A DNA stretch of 64,000 nt from Streptomyces capillispiralis (GTDB lineage: Bacteria; Actinomycetota; Actinomycetes; Streptomycetales; Streptomycetaceae), in assembly GCF_007829875.1 (NCBI RefSeq), contig NZ_VIWV01000001.1:2822501-2886500 (forward strand), given 5' to 3'. Below the pieces are notes generated by a model, which ran no database searches, was not told where the DNA came from, and saw only the letters and a program-made list of their open reading frames with translations. Shown piece after piece: positions 33,738 through 42,222 of this stretch (its first letter is position 1; each line of letters begins with the position of its first letter). Position numbers and translations under genes: made by a program.

Positions 33738-34412
33738 TCAGGACGCGTACGCGGCGATGTCCTTGACCACGGCGAACCCGAGGCCGTACGCGCTCATGCC
33801 CCTGCCGTACGCCCCCACGTGCACGCCGTCCGGCGTGGAGCCCGCGAGCACCCAGCCGAACTCCGACTCCCGGTAGTGGAACGGCGTCGGCACGCCGTCC
33901 ACGGGCAGGGACAGCGTCGACCAGTCCGGCCCCTCCAGGTCGTCCGCGAGGACCCAGGCCGTCTCCGTCTGCTGCTCCAGCCAGTCGTCGCGCAGGGAGT
34001 GGTCCATCTGGCCCGGCCAGGTGAAGGACAGCAGCCCCACACCGGCGAGCCAGGCGGCGGAGGAGACCGAGGTGGCCTCCAGCAGACCGGTGCCGTCGGC
34101 GCTGCGGCGCACCGGGTTGGCGGCCACGGTCACCACGACCGCGAACTTCTCCTTGACGTCCTGGTCGGCCCCGGTGGCGTACTCGCTGCGCACCGAGGGC
34201 TCGTCGCCGTGCCCGACCGATCCGTGTTCGACGGCTCCGTCGGCCGACAGTCCGACCTGCATCAGCCAGCGCGGTCCCGTGAAGGCCTCGTCGAGGCCGT
34301 ACCACGGGAAGGGCGCACGCAGGTAGCCGTCGACCGTACGCCGGGCGGAGGGGACGTGTTGTCCGTCCTCCGCGGCCGGCGCCTGCGCGACTGCCCGACT
34401 CGTCGTCTCCAT
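33738..34412 (-). CDS. Conserved protein of unknown function
   Basis: 224 residues from ATG 34412, the first start that removes a low-complexity upstream extension; GAGGAG lies before it. The central part reads WYGLDEAFTGPRWLMQVG ... VVVTVAANPVRR ... WLAGVGLLSFTWPGQMD, with no signal peptide, no metal motif and no recognised domain. The C-terminal segment FGWVLAGSTPDGVHVGAYGRGMSAYGLGFAVVKDI is Gly-rich. It is last on the minus strand after tatB, 272 nt away, and may or may not belong to the sigma-factor locus. Confidence 0.65.
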   Translation of the reverse strand: METTSRAVAQAPAAEDGQHVPSARRTVDGYLRAPFPWYGLDEAFTGPRWLMQVGLSADGAVEHGSVGHGDEPSVRSEYATGADQDVKEKFAVVVTVAANPVRRSADGTGLLEATSVSSAAWLAGVGLLSFTWPGQMDHSLRDDWLEQQTETAWVLADDLEGPDWSTLSLPVDGVPTPFHYRESEFGWVLAGSTPDGVHVGAYGRGMSAYGLGFAVVKDIAAYAS

Positions 34413-34684
34413 GTGCCCGGACGCCTCCTCGCTCTCGTCGGACCGGGCGGCCCGCCCCCCTTCGGGCGTACTCGTCCGTTCCGCACAACAACTGGGCAGC
34501 ATAGCCACCCTGTCGCCGCAGGCTGGGAAACCGCCCGGCGCGTGGGCCGCTCGGAGGTCCGGATCAGGCCGTGCGCAGCTCGCGTGGAGTATGAAACGCG
34601 TCACGTACGCGGGGGCGTGCGCCCCCGGGCGCCGGGCTGCGGGTCGGCCTCCGCGCTCGGTTCGGGCGGGCGTTCGCGCTCGGC

Positions 34685-35146
34685 TCAGGTGGCGTCCGCG
34701 TCGAAGGGCGGGCGGTCGTCGGCCGCCGGGCTCTCGGGCTTCTTGGTCATGTCCACGCGGCCACCGGAGGTGCCGGAGGAGGACGACGGGGACGAGGAGG
34801 ACGACGACGGCGAGGCGTCGGCGTCGCGGCTGTGGACCGCGTCCGCGACCTCGGCCATCTCCTTCTTCAGGTCGAATCCGTTACGGATCTCCTTCAGCCC
34901 CAGGTCGTCGTTGTCCAGCTGCTTGCGGATGAACGCCTTGGGGTTGAGGTCCTCGAACTCGAAGTCCTTGAACTCCGGACCGAGCTCCTGCCGGATGTCC
35001 TGCTTGGCGCTCTCCGAGAAGTCCCTGATCTTCCGGATCGTGCGCGTCACGTCCTGGATGACCTTGGGGAGCTTGTCCGGACCGAAGACGAGCACGGCGA
35101 GGACGATGAGCGTCACCAGCTCGAGCGGTCCTATGTCATTGAACAC
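34685..35146 (-). CDS. tatB: Sec-independent (Tat) translocase protein TatB
   Basis: 153 residues. The N-terminal transmembrane helix with the VFGPDKLPKVIQD hinge and amphipathic helix that follow is diagnostic for TatA/B; the long charged middle (KDFEFEDLNPKAFIRKQLDND) marks TatB. The C-terminus has a Ser-rich run. Start GTG 35146 follows GAGGAG; an ATG-less extension upstream is rejected. TatB works with TatC in recognising twin-arginine precursors. As in mycobacteria it follows sigma factor, anti-sigma and htrA. Confidence 0.93.
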   Translation of the reverse strand: MFNDIGPLELVTLIVLAVLVFGPDKLPKVIQDVTRTIRKIRDFSESAKQDIRQELGPEFKDFEFEDLNPKAFIRKQLDNDDLGLKEIRNGFDLKKEMAEVADAVHSRDADASPSSSSSSPSSSSGTSGGRVDMTKKPESPAADDRPPFDADAT

Positions 35147-35326
35147 CTGAAGCTCCTCGTGATGCCTTCGGTCCTCGGCCCTCGGCGGCTGTGGTCTTCC
35201 GTGGGTCCGGGCCGGGTCCACGGTACCCGGCCACCCCGTACGACCGGTACCGTCCCGTGCGCCACGGGTGGGTGTCCGTGCGCGGTTTTTTTCGGGAGTT
35301 CGCCGTCCCGTGCCGTTCCGTACGCC

Positions 35327-37330
35327 TCAGTCGCCGCCCGAGGAGCCGAGCACCAGGGAGACCTTCCGCTCCTCCCCGTCCCGCTCCAGGGTGAGCTCCA
35401 GCCGGTCGCCGGGGCGGTGGGCGCGGGTCTTGACGATCAGTTCCTCGCCGGAGTGGACGTGCTGGCCGTCGACCTGCGTGATGACGTCGCCGGACCTGAT
35501 CCCGGCCCTGGCACCGGGCCCGCCGGTGCTGACGGCGGGGCCGCCGTCGCTGCCCTTGGCCGCGACGCGGGCGCCGTCGCCGCTGTAGTCCATGTCGAGG
35601 GTGATGCCGATCACCGGGTGGGTGGCCCTGCCGGTGTTGATCAGTTCCTCGGCGACGCGCTTGCCCTGGTTGATCGGGATGGCGAAACCGAGCCCTATCG
35701 AACCGGCCTGGCCGCCGTCGGTGTCGGCGCCGCTGCCGGCGGAGCGAATGGCCGAATTGATGCCGATCACCCGGGCCTCCGCGTCGAGGAGGGGACCACC
35801 GGAGTTGCCGGGGTTGATCGGCGCGTCGGTCTGCAGCGCGTCGACGTACGACACGTCGCTGCCGTCGCCCTTGTCCCCGCCGGCGGTGATGGGCCGCTCC
35901 CGGGCGCTGATGATGCCGGAGGTGACGGTGCCGGCCAGGTCGAAGGGCGCGCCGATGGCGACGACCGGGTCACCGACCCGCACGTTGTCGGAGTTGCCGA
36001 GGGGCAGGGGGGTGAGTCCCTGGACGCCCTTGACCTTCACGACGGCGAGGTCGTACCCGCTGTCCCGGCCGACGACGGTGGCGTCGGCGGTGTCGCCGCT
36101 GTTGAAGGTGACGGTGATCTCGCCGTCGTCCCCGGCGGGTTCCACCACGTGGTTGTTGGTGAGGATGTGGCCGCGGTCGTCGAGGACGAAGCCGGTGCCG
36201 GTCCCGGCGGCGCCGGCACCGCTGACGTGCAGGGTGACGACGCTGGGCAGCGCCTGCGCGGCGATCCCCGCGACGCTGCCCGGGTCCCGCCCGGACGCCT
36301 CCTTGTCGGCCTGCGGCAACTCGACGGTCCCTACGCCGCCGTTGCGCTCCAGATACGCGCCGACGATCCCGCCGACGCCGCCGGACACGAGCGCGAGCAG
36401 CAACGCGGCGCCGATGACCACGCGCTTGGCGCGTCTGCGCCGCTGTGCCTTGTCGATCACGGTGGGATCGGTCTGCTGCAACGGCGCGGCCGCGGCGGCG
36501 GCCCAGGGGTCGTAGCGGCCCCAGGGGTCGGCCGTCGGGGTGTCCGTCGGTGGGAGGGGGGCTTGTGCGGGGGCGGGGGCGGGAGCCGAGCCGAGGGCAG
36601 GGGCGGGAGCGGGGGTGGAGGCGGGGACAGGAACGGGGGCGGGGGCAGGGGCAGGGGCGGACACGGGAGCGGGGGCCGGGGCGGGCTGTCCGAGGGGAGC
36701 GGCGTGGGGTGCCGTGTCGAACGCCGGGGGAGGCGCCGTGACGGGTCCGCCGTGCGTCGCGGGCGCCGCCGGGTGCTGGACGGGCGGCGCGGGCGCCCAG
36801 GGGCCCGGCTCGCCGTAGGGCGGGGTGCTGTACGGGTCCGGGTCGTGCAACGGCTTCGGCTGCTCGGCCCCGACGACGGAGGCGGCCTGCGTCGGAGCGG
36901 CCGGGGTGACCGGAGCGGCCGAGGTGGCGGGGGTGGCAGGAGCGGCCTGGGTGACCGGAGTGGCCGGAGTGGCCGGAGTGGCCGGAGTGGCCGGAGTGGC
37001 CGGAGTAGCATCCAGGGCCCCCGGCGCTCCCGGGACCTCCAGGGCTTCCGGAGTCCCCGCGGCGTCCAGCGCCCCCGGTGCCTCCGCGGGCCTCAGGGCC
37101 TCCGCCTCCGTGGGCTCCAGCGCCTCCGGCGTCTTCGGGGCGTCCGGGGTCTCCAGGACCTCCGCCGCCCGCCCGGACGGCGTCGGGCGGTCCAGTTCGT
37201 AGTCGCCCTCCTGGTGGTCCACGGCGACGGCCGCCGGCCGATCAGGACGCGCCAGTTCGAAGTCCCCGTCGGGCCCCTCCCCCCGCGTGATCGGTTCCTC
37301 CCCCGATGGGCCCGGCTTCCCCTCGTTCAT
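35327..37330 (-). CDS. HtrA/DegP-type membrane serine protease with PDZ domain
   Basis: 667 residues. Residues 1-300 are low complexity (Pro/Ala/Thr, including PATPATPAT repeats), followed by a membrane helix (VVIGAALLLALVSGGVGGIV, about 310-330). The protease domain has His394 (TNNHVV), Asp427 (GYDLAVV) and Ser510 (GNSGGPLL). A C-terminal PDZ domain (about 590-660) includes GPGARAGIRSGDVITQVDG. ATG 37330 follows GGGGAGAGC. It is an extracytoplasmic quality-control protease and sits directly downstream of a sigma/anti-sigma pair, like HtrA next to SigE/RseA in mycobacteria. An imperfect palindrome (CCTG-GATTCAAT-CAGG at 37438-37453) lies about 110 nt before the start. Confidence 0.92.
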   Translation of the reverse strand: MNEGKPGPSGEEPITRGEGPDGDFELARPDRPAAVAVDHQEGDYELDRPTPSGRAAEVLETPDAPKTPEALEPTEAEALRPAEAPGALDAAGTPEALEVPGAPGALDATPATPATPATPATPATPVTQAAPATPATSAAPVTPAAPTQAASVVGAEQPKPLHDPDPYSTPPYGEPGPWAPAPPVQHPAAPATHGGPVTAPPPAFDTAPHAAPLGQPAPAPAPVSAPAPAPAPVPVPASTPAPAPALGSAPAPAPAQAPLPPTDTPTADPWGRYDPWAAAAAAPLQQTDPTVIDKAQRRRRAKRVVIGAALLLALVSGGVGGIVGAYLERNGGVGTVELPQADKEASGRDPGSVAGIAAQALPSVVTLHVSGAGAAGTGTGFVLDDRGHILTNNHVVEPAGDDGEITVTFNSGDTADATVVGRDSGYDLAVVKVKGVQGLTPLPLGNSDNVRVGDPVVAIGAPFDLAGTVTSGIISARERPITAGGDKGDGSDVSYVDALQTDAPINPGNSGGPLLDAEARVIGINSAIRSAGSGADTDGGQAGSIGLGFAIPINQGKRVAEELINTGRATHPVIGITLDMDYSGDGARVAAKGSDGGPAVSTGGPGARAGIRSGDVITQVDGQHVHSGEELIVKTRAHRPGDRLELTLERDGEERKVSLVLGSSGGD

Positions 37331-37479
37331 GCTCTCCCCACAGCTGGACACGGCACGGATCGTCGGCTCCGCGGCTCCGTCCGCCGGTGCGTCGGAGCCT
37401 GGCTCGGCACCCGGCTGTGCGGGCCTGGGCGCGCCACCTGGATTCAATCAGGTTCGCGCGCCCCTGCGCAGTGGACGGG

Positions 37480-38454
37480 TCAGCGGGCCGTGCGGGAGGT
37501 GACGGTGGGGGTGGGTGCCGGTGTCGTACCGGCGGTGACGAGCCCCGGTTCCTTGAGCCCGACGGACTCGGCCCAGGCCGTCAGGGTGAGCGGCGGAGGC
37601 GAGCCCAGCGGACGTATCAGCGGGGAGGCCGCTGTCGCACCCACGGTCGGCGTGCCCGGAGCGGTGGGGCGCTCGGCGGGCGCGGGCACCCCGGGCAGCA
37701 GCGGCGCGGAGACCGCGGTCGGGGCGGCCGGGGTGTTCCCCAGCGCGCTCTGGCCCTCCAGCTGACCGAGCAGCGGTCCGACGCCGCGGCGCCGCTGGGA
37801 CTCGGGCAGGGTCGCCGCGCCCGCGCCCGTCGTGCGCATCGGTGTCACATTGCTGCCCTTGCCCGCGCCGCGCGTCTCGGTTTCGGTGGGCGCGGTGGTG
37901 GCGACCCCGCCGAGGGCGATCGCGGCCAGCGACACCGCGCCGGCGGCCACGAAGGCGAACCGCAGCCCGCGCGAGGACGGCCGGTCGGTCTCGTGCCGGT
38001 CGACCTCGTGGATGCGGAAGCCGCGGCCGCCCGCCGAGGGCGCCGGAAGCGCCGGCTCATGGCGGCCGAGGGGCGCGTACGCGAACTCGAAGCGCTCGCC
38101 GCGACGGGTGCCGAAGACACCGGAGCCCGCGCCGAACCGCCCCGGCGTGCCGCCCGGCAGCCCTCCGCCGCCCAGCGGTGGCCCGCCGTCGCCGAGGTCG
38201 CCCCCGGCCGGAAGGCCCTGGAGGCGGGCCAGGAAGCTCTCGGAGGGCGGCGGCGGGGCCGCCTCCGCGAAGACGTTCTTCAGGCGGCGCTGCGCGTCGA
38301 CCTCCGCCTTGCACTTGGCGCAGGTGGCGACGTGCGCCAGTACGCGCTCGCGCGCGTCATGACCGAGCTCTCCGTCCACCAGGGCGGAGAGTCGGTCTCC
38401 CAGGTGCTGCTCTGCGAGGTGTCCCTCGGAAGACTTCGGCAGTGAACCGCTCAC
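37480..38454 (-). CDS. Zinc-finger (ZAS-type) transmembrane anti-sigma factor
   Basis: 324 residues. The N-terminal anti-sigma domain has [14 protein letters not shown] and the HVATCAKC zinc motif (Hx3Cx2C) near residues 40-50. A Gly/Pro-rich linker leads to one membrane helix ([20 protein letters not shown], near 185-205) and about 120 extracytoplasmic Pro/Thr/Ala-rich residues. GTG 38454 overlaps the sigma-factor stop (GTGA), so the two are made in step. It should hold the ECF sigma factor inactive until envelope stress triggers release or proteolysis. Resembles RseA of mycobacteria. Confidence 0.9.
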   Translation of the reverse strand: MSGSLPKSSEGHLAEQHLGDRLSALVDGELGHDARERVLAHVATCAKCKAEVDAQRRLKNVFAEAAPPPPSESFLARLQGLPAGGDLGDGGPPLGGGGLPGGTPGRFGAGSGVFGTRRGERFEFAYAPLGRHEPALPAPSAGGRGFRIHEVDRHETDRPSSRGLRFAFVAAGAVSLAAIALGGVATTAPTETETRGAGKGSNVTPMRTTGAGAATLPESQRRRGVGPLLGQLEGQSALGNTPAAPTAVSAPLLPGVPAPAERPTAPGTPTVGATAASPLIRPLGSPPPLTLTAWAESVGLKEPGLVTAGTTPAPTPTVTSRTAR

Positions 38455-39230
38455 GCGCTCGCGCCCCCTCCTCCCAGTGCGGGAACACGCGGCACGAAGG
38501 AGCGGCGCTCCGCGCGCGCCTGGGGCGAGCGGTGCGCGAGGGCCTTGCGCAGCTGGGAACGGCCACGGTGGATCCGGGAGCGGACGGTGCCGAGCTTGAC
38601 GCCCAGGGTCGCCGCGATCTCCTCGTACGACAGCCCCTCGATGTCGCACAGCACCACGGCGGCGCGGAACTCGGGGGCGAGGGTGTCGAGGGCCTGCTGG
38701 ACGTCCGCGTCGAAGTGGGCGTCGTTGAAGACCTGCTGCGGGGTGGGCTCCTTGCTGGCCAGCCGCTCGGCCGCGTCCTCGCCGAGCGCGTCGAAGCGGA
38801 TGCGCTGCTTGCGGCGGACCATGTCCAGGAAGAGGTTGGTGGTGATGCGGTGCAGCCAGCCCTCGAAGGTGCCCGGCGTGTAGGTCGACAGGGAGCGGAA
38901 GACGCGGACGAAGACCTCCTGGGTGAGGTCCTCGGCGTCGTGCTGGTTGCCGGTGAGACGGTAGGCGAGCCGGTAGACCCGGCCGCTGTGCATGCTGACG
39001 ATCTCCTCCCAGGTGGGCGGAGTCCACGCCTGCCCGTCCGCGTCGGTGGAGAAGGTCGCGGTCGGGGTCTGGGCCGGGTCGCCGGCGCGGTCGTGGTCAG
39101 CAGCGGTGTCGTTCACGGATTTCGGCCTGCCCGCCGATCCGAGGAAGCGCCGCAGCACTCCTCCGCGATCCACAGGCGCAGCCGCACCTCCCCTATCGGC
39201 TCTGGTGGTGTCCAGTGGAGCCCCTACCAT
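38451..39230 (-). CDS. ECF RNA polymerase sigma factor, mycobacterial SigE type
   Basis: 259 residues from ATG 39230, chosen for its GAGGTGG site; in-frame starts at 39311 and 39335 would add 27-35 residues. Region 2: [28 protein letters not shown], with the [21 protein letters not shown] continuation. Region 4: [38 protein letters not shown]. These match mycobacterial SigE closely as I remember it. It is distinct from the Streptomyces gene named sigE. The first 80 residues are a variable extension. An ECF-type promoter lies upstream, suggesting autoregulation, and downstream genes encode its anti-sigma factor, HtrA and TatB. Confidence 0.93.
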   Translation of the reverse strand: MVGAPLDTTRADRGGAAAPVDRGGVLRRFLGSAGRPKSVNDTAADHDRAGDPAQTPTATFSTDADGQAWTPPTWEEIVSMHSGRVYRLAYRLTGNQHDAEDLTQEVFVRVFRSLSTYTPGTFEGWLHRITTNLFLDMVRRKQRIRFDALGEDAAERLASKEPTPQQVFNDAHFDADVQQALDTLAPEFRAAVVLCDIEGLSYEEIAATLGVKLGTVRSRIHRGRSQLRKALAHRSPQARAERRSFVPRVPALGGGGASA

Positions 39231-39378
39231 AGCCACCTCGCCCGTTAGCTCCGGATAAGCGGTTTTACGAGAATTTGATCGGCGCTGCCACGGCTCGTAC
39301 GACTGCGTCATCACTTGCTCGGCGTCCTCGTCCACTGCCCGCCCCCCGTCACGGCACGCGCCTCTTTCCTCACCCCTT

Positions 39379-39407
39379 CAAACGACCGGTCCCATCTGCG
39401 GGTTCCC
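39379..39407 (-). promoter_or_regulatory. ECF-type promoter (GGGAACC-N16-CGTT) of the sigma-factor gene
   Basis: Read on the minus strand, GGGAACC (39401-39407) is followed after 16 nt by CGTT (39381-39384), the classic -35/-10 of group ECF02/SigE-SigH-like promoters (equally GGAAC-N18-GTT). It points into the sigma-factor gene with a leader of about 140 nt to ATG 39230, as expected for autoregulation. Confidence 0.7.
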
Positions 39408-39459
39408 GACGCCAACGGATACAGTCACGCCCAGGCAACCACGGGGACAGGAGAGGGTC

Positions 39460-40092
39460 ATTACCGCCAACCGGCAGACGAGCTGGGCGTTCTCCGACGC
39501 CTATGTCGCCGAGGAGGAGGCGCTGCACTGGGCCCGGGACCGGGCCCGCGAGGCAGGGCTGCGCTCGGTGGCGCCCGGCACGGGCGCGGCCCTGCGGTTG
39601 CTCGCCGCCAGCGTGGACGCCAAGGCGGTCGCGGAGATCGGCACGGGCTGCGGAGTCTCCGGTATCCACCTGCTCCACGGGATGCGGCCGGACGGGGTGC
39701 TGACCACGGTCGACCAGGAGCCGGAGCACCAGCAGTCCGCCCGCCAGGCCTTCCGTGACGCCGGTTTCGCCGGCAACCGGGCCCGCTTCATCCCGGGCCG
39801 CGCGCTGGACGTGCTCCCCCGCCTCGCGGACGCCGGTTACGACCTGGTCTTCTGCGACGGCGACCGGCAGGAGTACCAGGACTACCTGGCGGAATCGTTG
39901 CGCCTGCTGCGCCCGGGGGGCCTGGTGGCCTTCGAGGGCGTCTTCGCCAACGGGCGCACGGTCGACTCCGGGCCGCAGCCCACCGAGGTGCTGCGGCTGC
40001 GGGAACTGGTGCGGGCCGTGCGCGAGAGCACGGAGCTGGTGTCGTCGCTGCTGCCGGTGGGCGACGGGCTCCTGTGCGCCGTCAAGCGGTGA
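39460..40092 (+). CDS. SAM-dependent O-methyltransferase, apparent ATT start
   Basis: 210 residues if started at ATT 39460. The family N-terminus (TANRQTSWAFSDAYVAEEEAL) is encoded from there, with GGAG spaced 6 nt before the ATT, and no ATG/GTG/TTG occurs in frame before GTG 39568. Starting at 39568 would remove about 36 conserved residues. The SAM-binding GTGCGVSGIHLL motif lies near 70, followed by VDQEPEH, FCDGDRQEYQDYL and LRPGGLVAFEGVF, typical of the caffeoyl-CoA O-methyltransferase-like fold. Divergent from the ECF sigma-factor gene, exactly as Rv1220c is from sigE. Acceptor unknown. Confidence 0.82.
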   Translation: MTANRQTSWAFSDAYVAEEEALHWARDRAREAGLRSVAPGTGAALRLLAASVDAKAVAEIGTGCGVSGIHLLHGMRPDGVLTTVDQEPEHQQSARQAFRDAGFAGNRARFIPGRALDVLPRLADAGYDLVFCDGDRQEYQDYLAESLRLLRPGGLVAFEGVFANGRTVDSGPQPTEVLRLRELVRAVRESTELVSSLLPVGDGLLCAVKR

Positions 40093-40104
40093 GTCAAGCG
40101 GTGA
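40081..40104. repeat. 12-bp tandem duplication across a stop codon
   Basis: GTCAAGCGGTGA occurs twice back to back; the first copy ends with the methyltransferase stop codon. Confidence 0.85.
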
Positions 40105-40118
40105 GGAGGGCGCCCAAA

Positions 40119-40156
40119 CAGTCGCCCCGGCACCGCGTGCGGTGCCGGGGCGACTG
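40119..40156. terminator. Terminator between methyltransferase and DUF3117 genes
   Basis: A perfect 16-bp stem, CAGTCGCCCCGGCACC, loop GCGTGC and its complement, serves the two convergent genes. Confidence 0.85.
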
Positions 40157-40180
40157 AAAGGGTGTGGTCGCGTGTGCGCG

Positions 40181-40348
40181 TCAGCCGACGACCTTCTTGA
40201 GGGCGTCGCCGAGCGCGTCGGCCTCGTCCGGGGTCAGCTCGACGACGAGCCGACCGCCGCCTTCGAGCGGAACGCGCATGACGATGCCCCGCCCCTCCTT
40301 GGTCACCTCGAGCGGGCCATCACCCGTCCGCGGCTTCATGGCCGCCAT
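40181..40348 (-). CDS. DUF3117 small protein
   Basis: 55 residues (MAAMKPRTGDGPLEVTKEGR... ending DALGDALKKVVG), a near-invariant actinobacterial small protein of the DUF3117 family (Rv1211 type). ATG 40348 has GAAGGGGAAC upstream. Structure is probably a short beta-sheet and one helix (TPDEADALGDALKKV). Function is not known; it is located between the sigma-factor locus and tag/folP2, as in mycobacteria. Confidence 0.88.
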   Translation of the reverse strand: MAAMKPRTGDGPLEVTKEGRGIVMRVPLEGGGRLVVELTPDEADALGDALKKVVG

Positions 40349-40727
40349 GCTCGTTCCCCTTCCTGAAACCCAGCTCAACCGTCTAGCCGACGGCCCACTG
40401 AAGGGCACCTGCGGTCCTTGAAGCAGGACACACGCCACCGGCATCGAACACATTGCTTCCAAGCCATTATCCCGCATGCCAGGACCCGATGACCAACATC
40501 GGGCGGCATCGCTTGGGCAACGCACGCGAGCAAAACCACTCAATTCGGCGATGTGACTGCGATACTGCGCCACCGCACACACATCCGCCGACCGAAAACG
40601 GACCGGAGCCGTTTGACGCAGGTCACACGTCGACCGCGGTCCGTGGCGGGTGAACTCCGTCATGCTGTCCTGCAGACGGGGACGTACTCGCCGGTACGTC
40701 CCGAGCCGCCACACGGAGGGATACGCC
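40349..40727. other. 379-nt divergent intergenic region
   Basis: No gene is supported. It should hold promoters for the DUF3117 gene (leftward) and the enoyl-CoA hydratase gene (rightward). TTGACG near 40613 could be a -35. The perfect repeat GACGTAC-N6-GTACGTC (40681-40700) lies 28 nt before the hydratase start. Confidence 0.5.
40681..40700 (+). promoter_or_regulatory. Perfect 7-bp inverted repeat, operator-like
   Basis: GACGTAC-TCGCCG-GTACGTC between the promoter area and the ribosome site (GGAGGG) of the enoyl-CoA hydratase gene. Could bind a TetR-like repressor or fold as a leader hairpin. Confidence 0.4.
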
Positions 40728-41531
40728 ATGGCCGACACCGTGCTCTACGAGGTGAGCGACGGACTCGCGACGATCACGCTGAACCGCCCCGAGGCGATGA
40801 ACGCGCTGAACGTCGCGGCGAAGGTCGCCCTCCGGGACGCGGTCCGGTCCGCCGCCGACGACGACGCCGTGCGGGCCGTGCTGCTGACGGCGGCCGGGGA
40901 CCGGGCGTTCTGTGTCGGGCAGGACCTCAAGGAGCACATCGGGCTGCTGGCCGCCGACCGGGCGAGCGGTTCGGGGCAGACCATGAGCACAGTGCGCGAG
41001 CACTACAACCCGATCGTGAAGGCCATCGCCGGGGCTCGGAAGCCGGTGGTCGCGGCGGTGAACGGGGTCGCGGCGGGCGCCGGTTTCGGCTTCGCGCTGG
41101 CCGCGGACTACCGGATCGTCGCGGACACGGCGGCGTTCAACACCTCGTTCGCCGGTGTCGCGCTGACCGCGGACTCGGGGATCTCCTGGACGCTGCCGCG
41201 CGTGATCGGCCCCGGGCGCGCCACCGACCTGCTGCTCTTCCCCCGCAGCATCCCGGCGCGGGAGGCGTACGAGCTGGGCATCGCGAACCGGCTGGTCCCG
41301 TCGGCGGAGCTGCGCGCGGAGGCGGAGAAGGTGGCCCGCGCGCTGGCCGAGGGGCCGACCGTGGCGTACGCGGCGCTGAAGGAGTCCGTGGCCTTCGGGC
41401 TGAGCCACTCGCTCGAGGAGGCGCTGGAGAAGGAGGACGAGCTCCAGACCCGGGCGGGCTCCTCGGAGGACCACGCGATCGCGGTGCAGGCGTTCGTGAA
41501 CAAGGAGAAGCCGAAGTACCTGGGCCGCTGA
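40728..41531 (+). CDS. Enoyl-CoA hydratase/isomerase family protein (PaaG-like)
   Basis: 267 residues from ATG 40728 (GGAGGG upstream). Crotonase-fold marks are LNRPEAMNALN, the oxyanion-hole region FCVGQDLKEH (about 65) and GVAAGAGFGFALAADYRI (about 107-124). DSGISWTLPRVIGPGRA (about 146-160) is the PaaG/MenB-like variant, so isomerase-type chemistry on CoA thioesters is possible. It is monocistronic; the next gene converges 16 nt away. Pathway unknown (phenylacetate or fatty-acid oxidation are the usual settings, but no paa or fad neighbours are present). Confidence 0.88.
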   Translation: MADTVLYEVSDGLATITLNRPEAMNALNVAAKVALRDAVRSAADDDAVRAVLLTAAGDRAFCVGQDLKEHIGLLAADRASGSGQTMSTVREHYNPIVKAIAGARKPVVAAVNGVAAGAGFGFALAADYRIVADTAAFNTSFAGVALTADSGISWTLPRVIGPGRATDLLLFPRSIPAREAYELGIANRLVPSAELRAEAEKVARALAEGPTVAYAALKESVAFGLSHSLEEALEKEDELQTRAGSSEDHAIAVQAFVNKEKPKYLGR

Positions 41532-41547
41532 GCCCCTTCCGGCGGGG

Positions 41548-42222
41548 TCAGGCGCCGGACGCCCCGCCGCGTGCCACGCACGTGTCCAGGTGGTCGTTCA
41601 CCAGCCCGCAGGCCTGCATCAGCGCGTACGCCGTGGTCGGGCCGACGAAGCGCAGGCCCCGCTTCTTCAGGGCCTTGGACAGGGCCGTCGACTCCGGGGT
41701 CACCGCGGGCACGTCGGTCAGGGCCCTGGGCGCCGGGCGGCCGTCCGGGTCGGGGGCGTGGGACCAGATCAGGGCGTCCAGGTCGCCGGGCGCCCACCCG
41801 GCCAGCACGCGCGCGTTGGCGAGGGTCGCGTCGATCTTGGCGCGGTTGCGGATGATGCCGGTGTCGGTCAGGAGGCGCTCGCGGTCGGTGTCGGTGAACT
41901 CCGCGACCGCGGCGATCCCGAAGTCGGCGAAGGCGGCGCGGAAGCCGGGACGGCGGCGCAGGATGGTGATCCAGGACAGGCCGGACTGGAAGGCCTCCAG
42001 GCTGAGCCGCTCGAAGAGGGCGTCGTCGCCGTGGACCGGGCGGCCCCACTCCTCGTCGTGGTACGTCACGTAGTCCGGGGTGGACAGGGCCCAGGGGCAG
42101 CGCAGGGCGCCGTCCGGTCCGGCGAGGGCGGCGGCGCGCTCCTCGCCCCCGGCCTCTCCATCACCCACGGCGGTTCCGTCGCTCACGGTTGCTCCGTCCC
42201 TCACGGTTGCTCCGTCGCTCAC
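41548..42222 (-). CDS. tag: DNA-3-methyladenine glycosylase I
   Basis: 224 residues from the first of four in-frame GTGs. The catalytic domain starts with LRCPWALSTPDYVTYHDEEWG and has FERLSLEAFQSGLSWITIL, NRAKI and the Zn-site end DHLDTC, all characteristic of Tag. It removes 3-methyladenine from alkylated DNA. GTG 42222 overlaps the stop of the DivIVA-like gene (GTGA) with GGAGGAGG before it. The first 24 residues come from an 18-nt tandem repeat (42151-42222), which offers three further GTGs, so the true start is uncertain. tagA has the same neighbours in mycobacteria (Rv1210). Confidence 0.92.
   Translation of the reverse strand: MSDGATVRDGATVSDGTAVGDGEAGGEERAAALAGPDGALRCPWALSTPDYVTYHDEEWGRPVHGDDALFERLSLEAFQSGLSWITILRRRPGFRAAFADFGIAAVAEFTDTDRERLLTDTGIIRNRAKIDATLANARVLAGWAPGDLDALIWSHAPDPDGRPAPRALTDVPAVTPESTALSKALKKRGLRFVGPTTAYALMQACGLVNDHLDTCVARGGASGA
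42151..42222. repeat. 18-bp tandem repeat at the start of tag
   Basis: Four 18-bp units on the minus strand, each beginning with GTG (GTGAGCGACGGAGCAACC, then increasingly divergent copies). They place in-frame GTG codons at 42222, 42204, 42186 and 42168. Confidence 0.85.

Noticed and set aside
40081..40104. Attachment-site core (att-like direct repeat)
   Set aside because: Only a 12-bp tandem duplication at a gene end; no integrase, no tRNA and no second distant copy.
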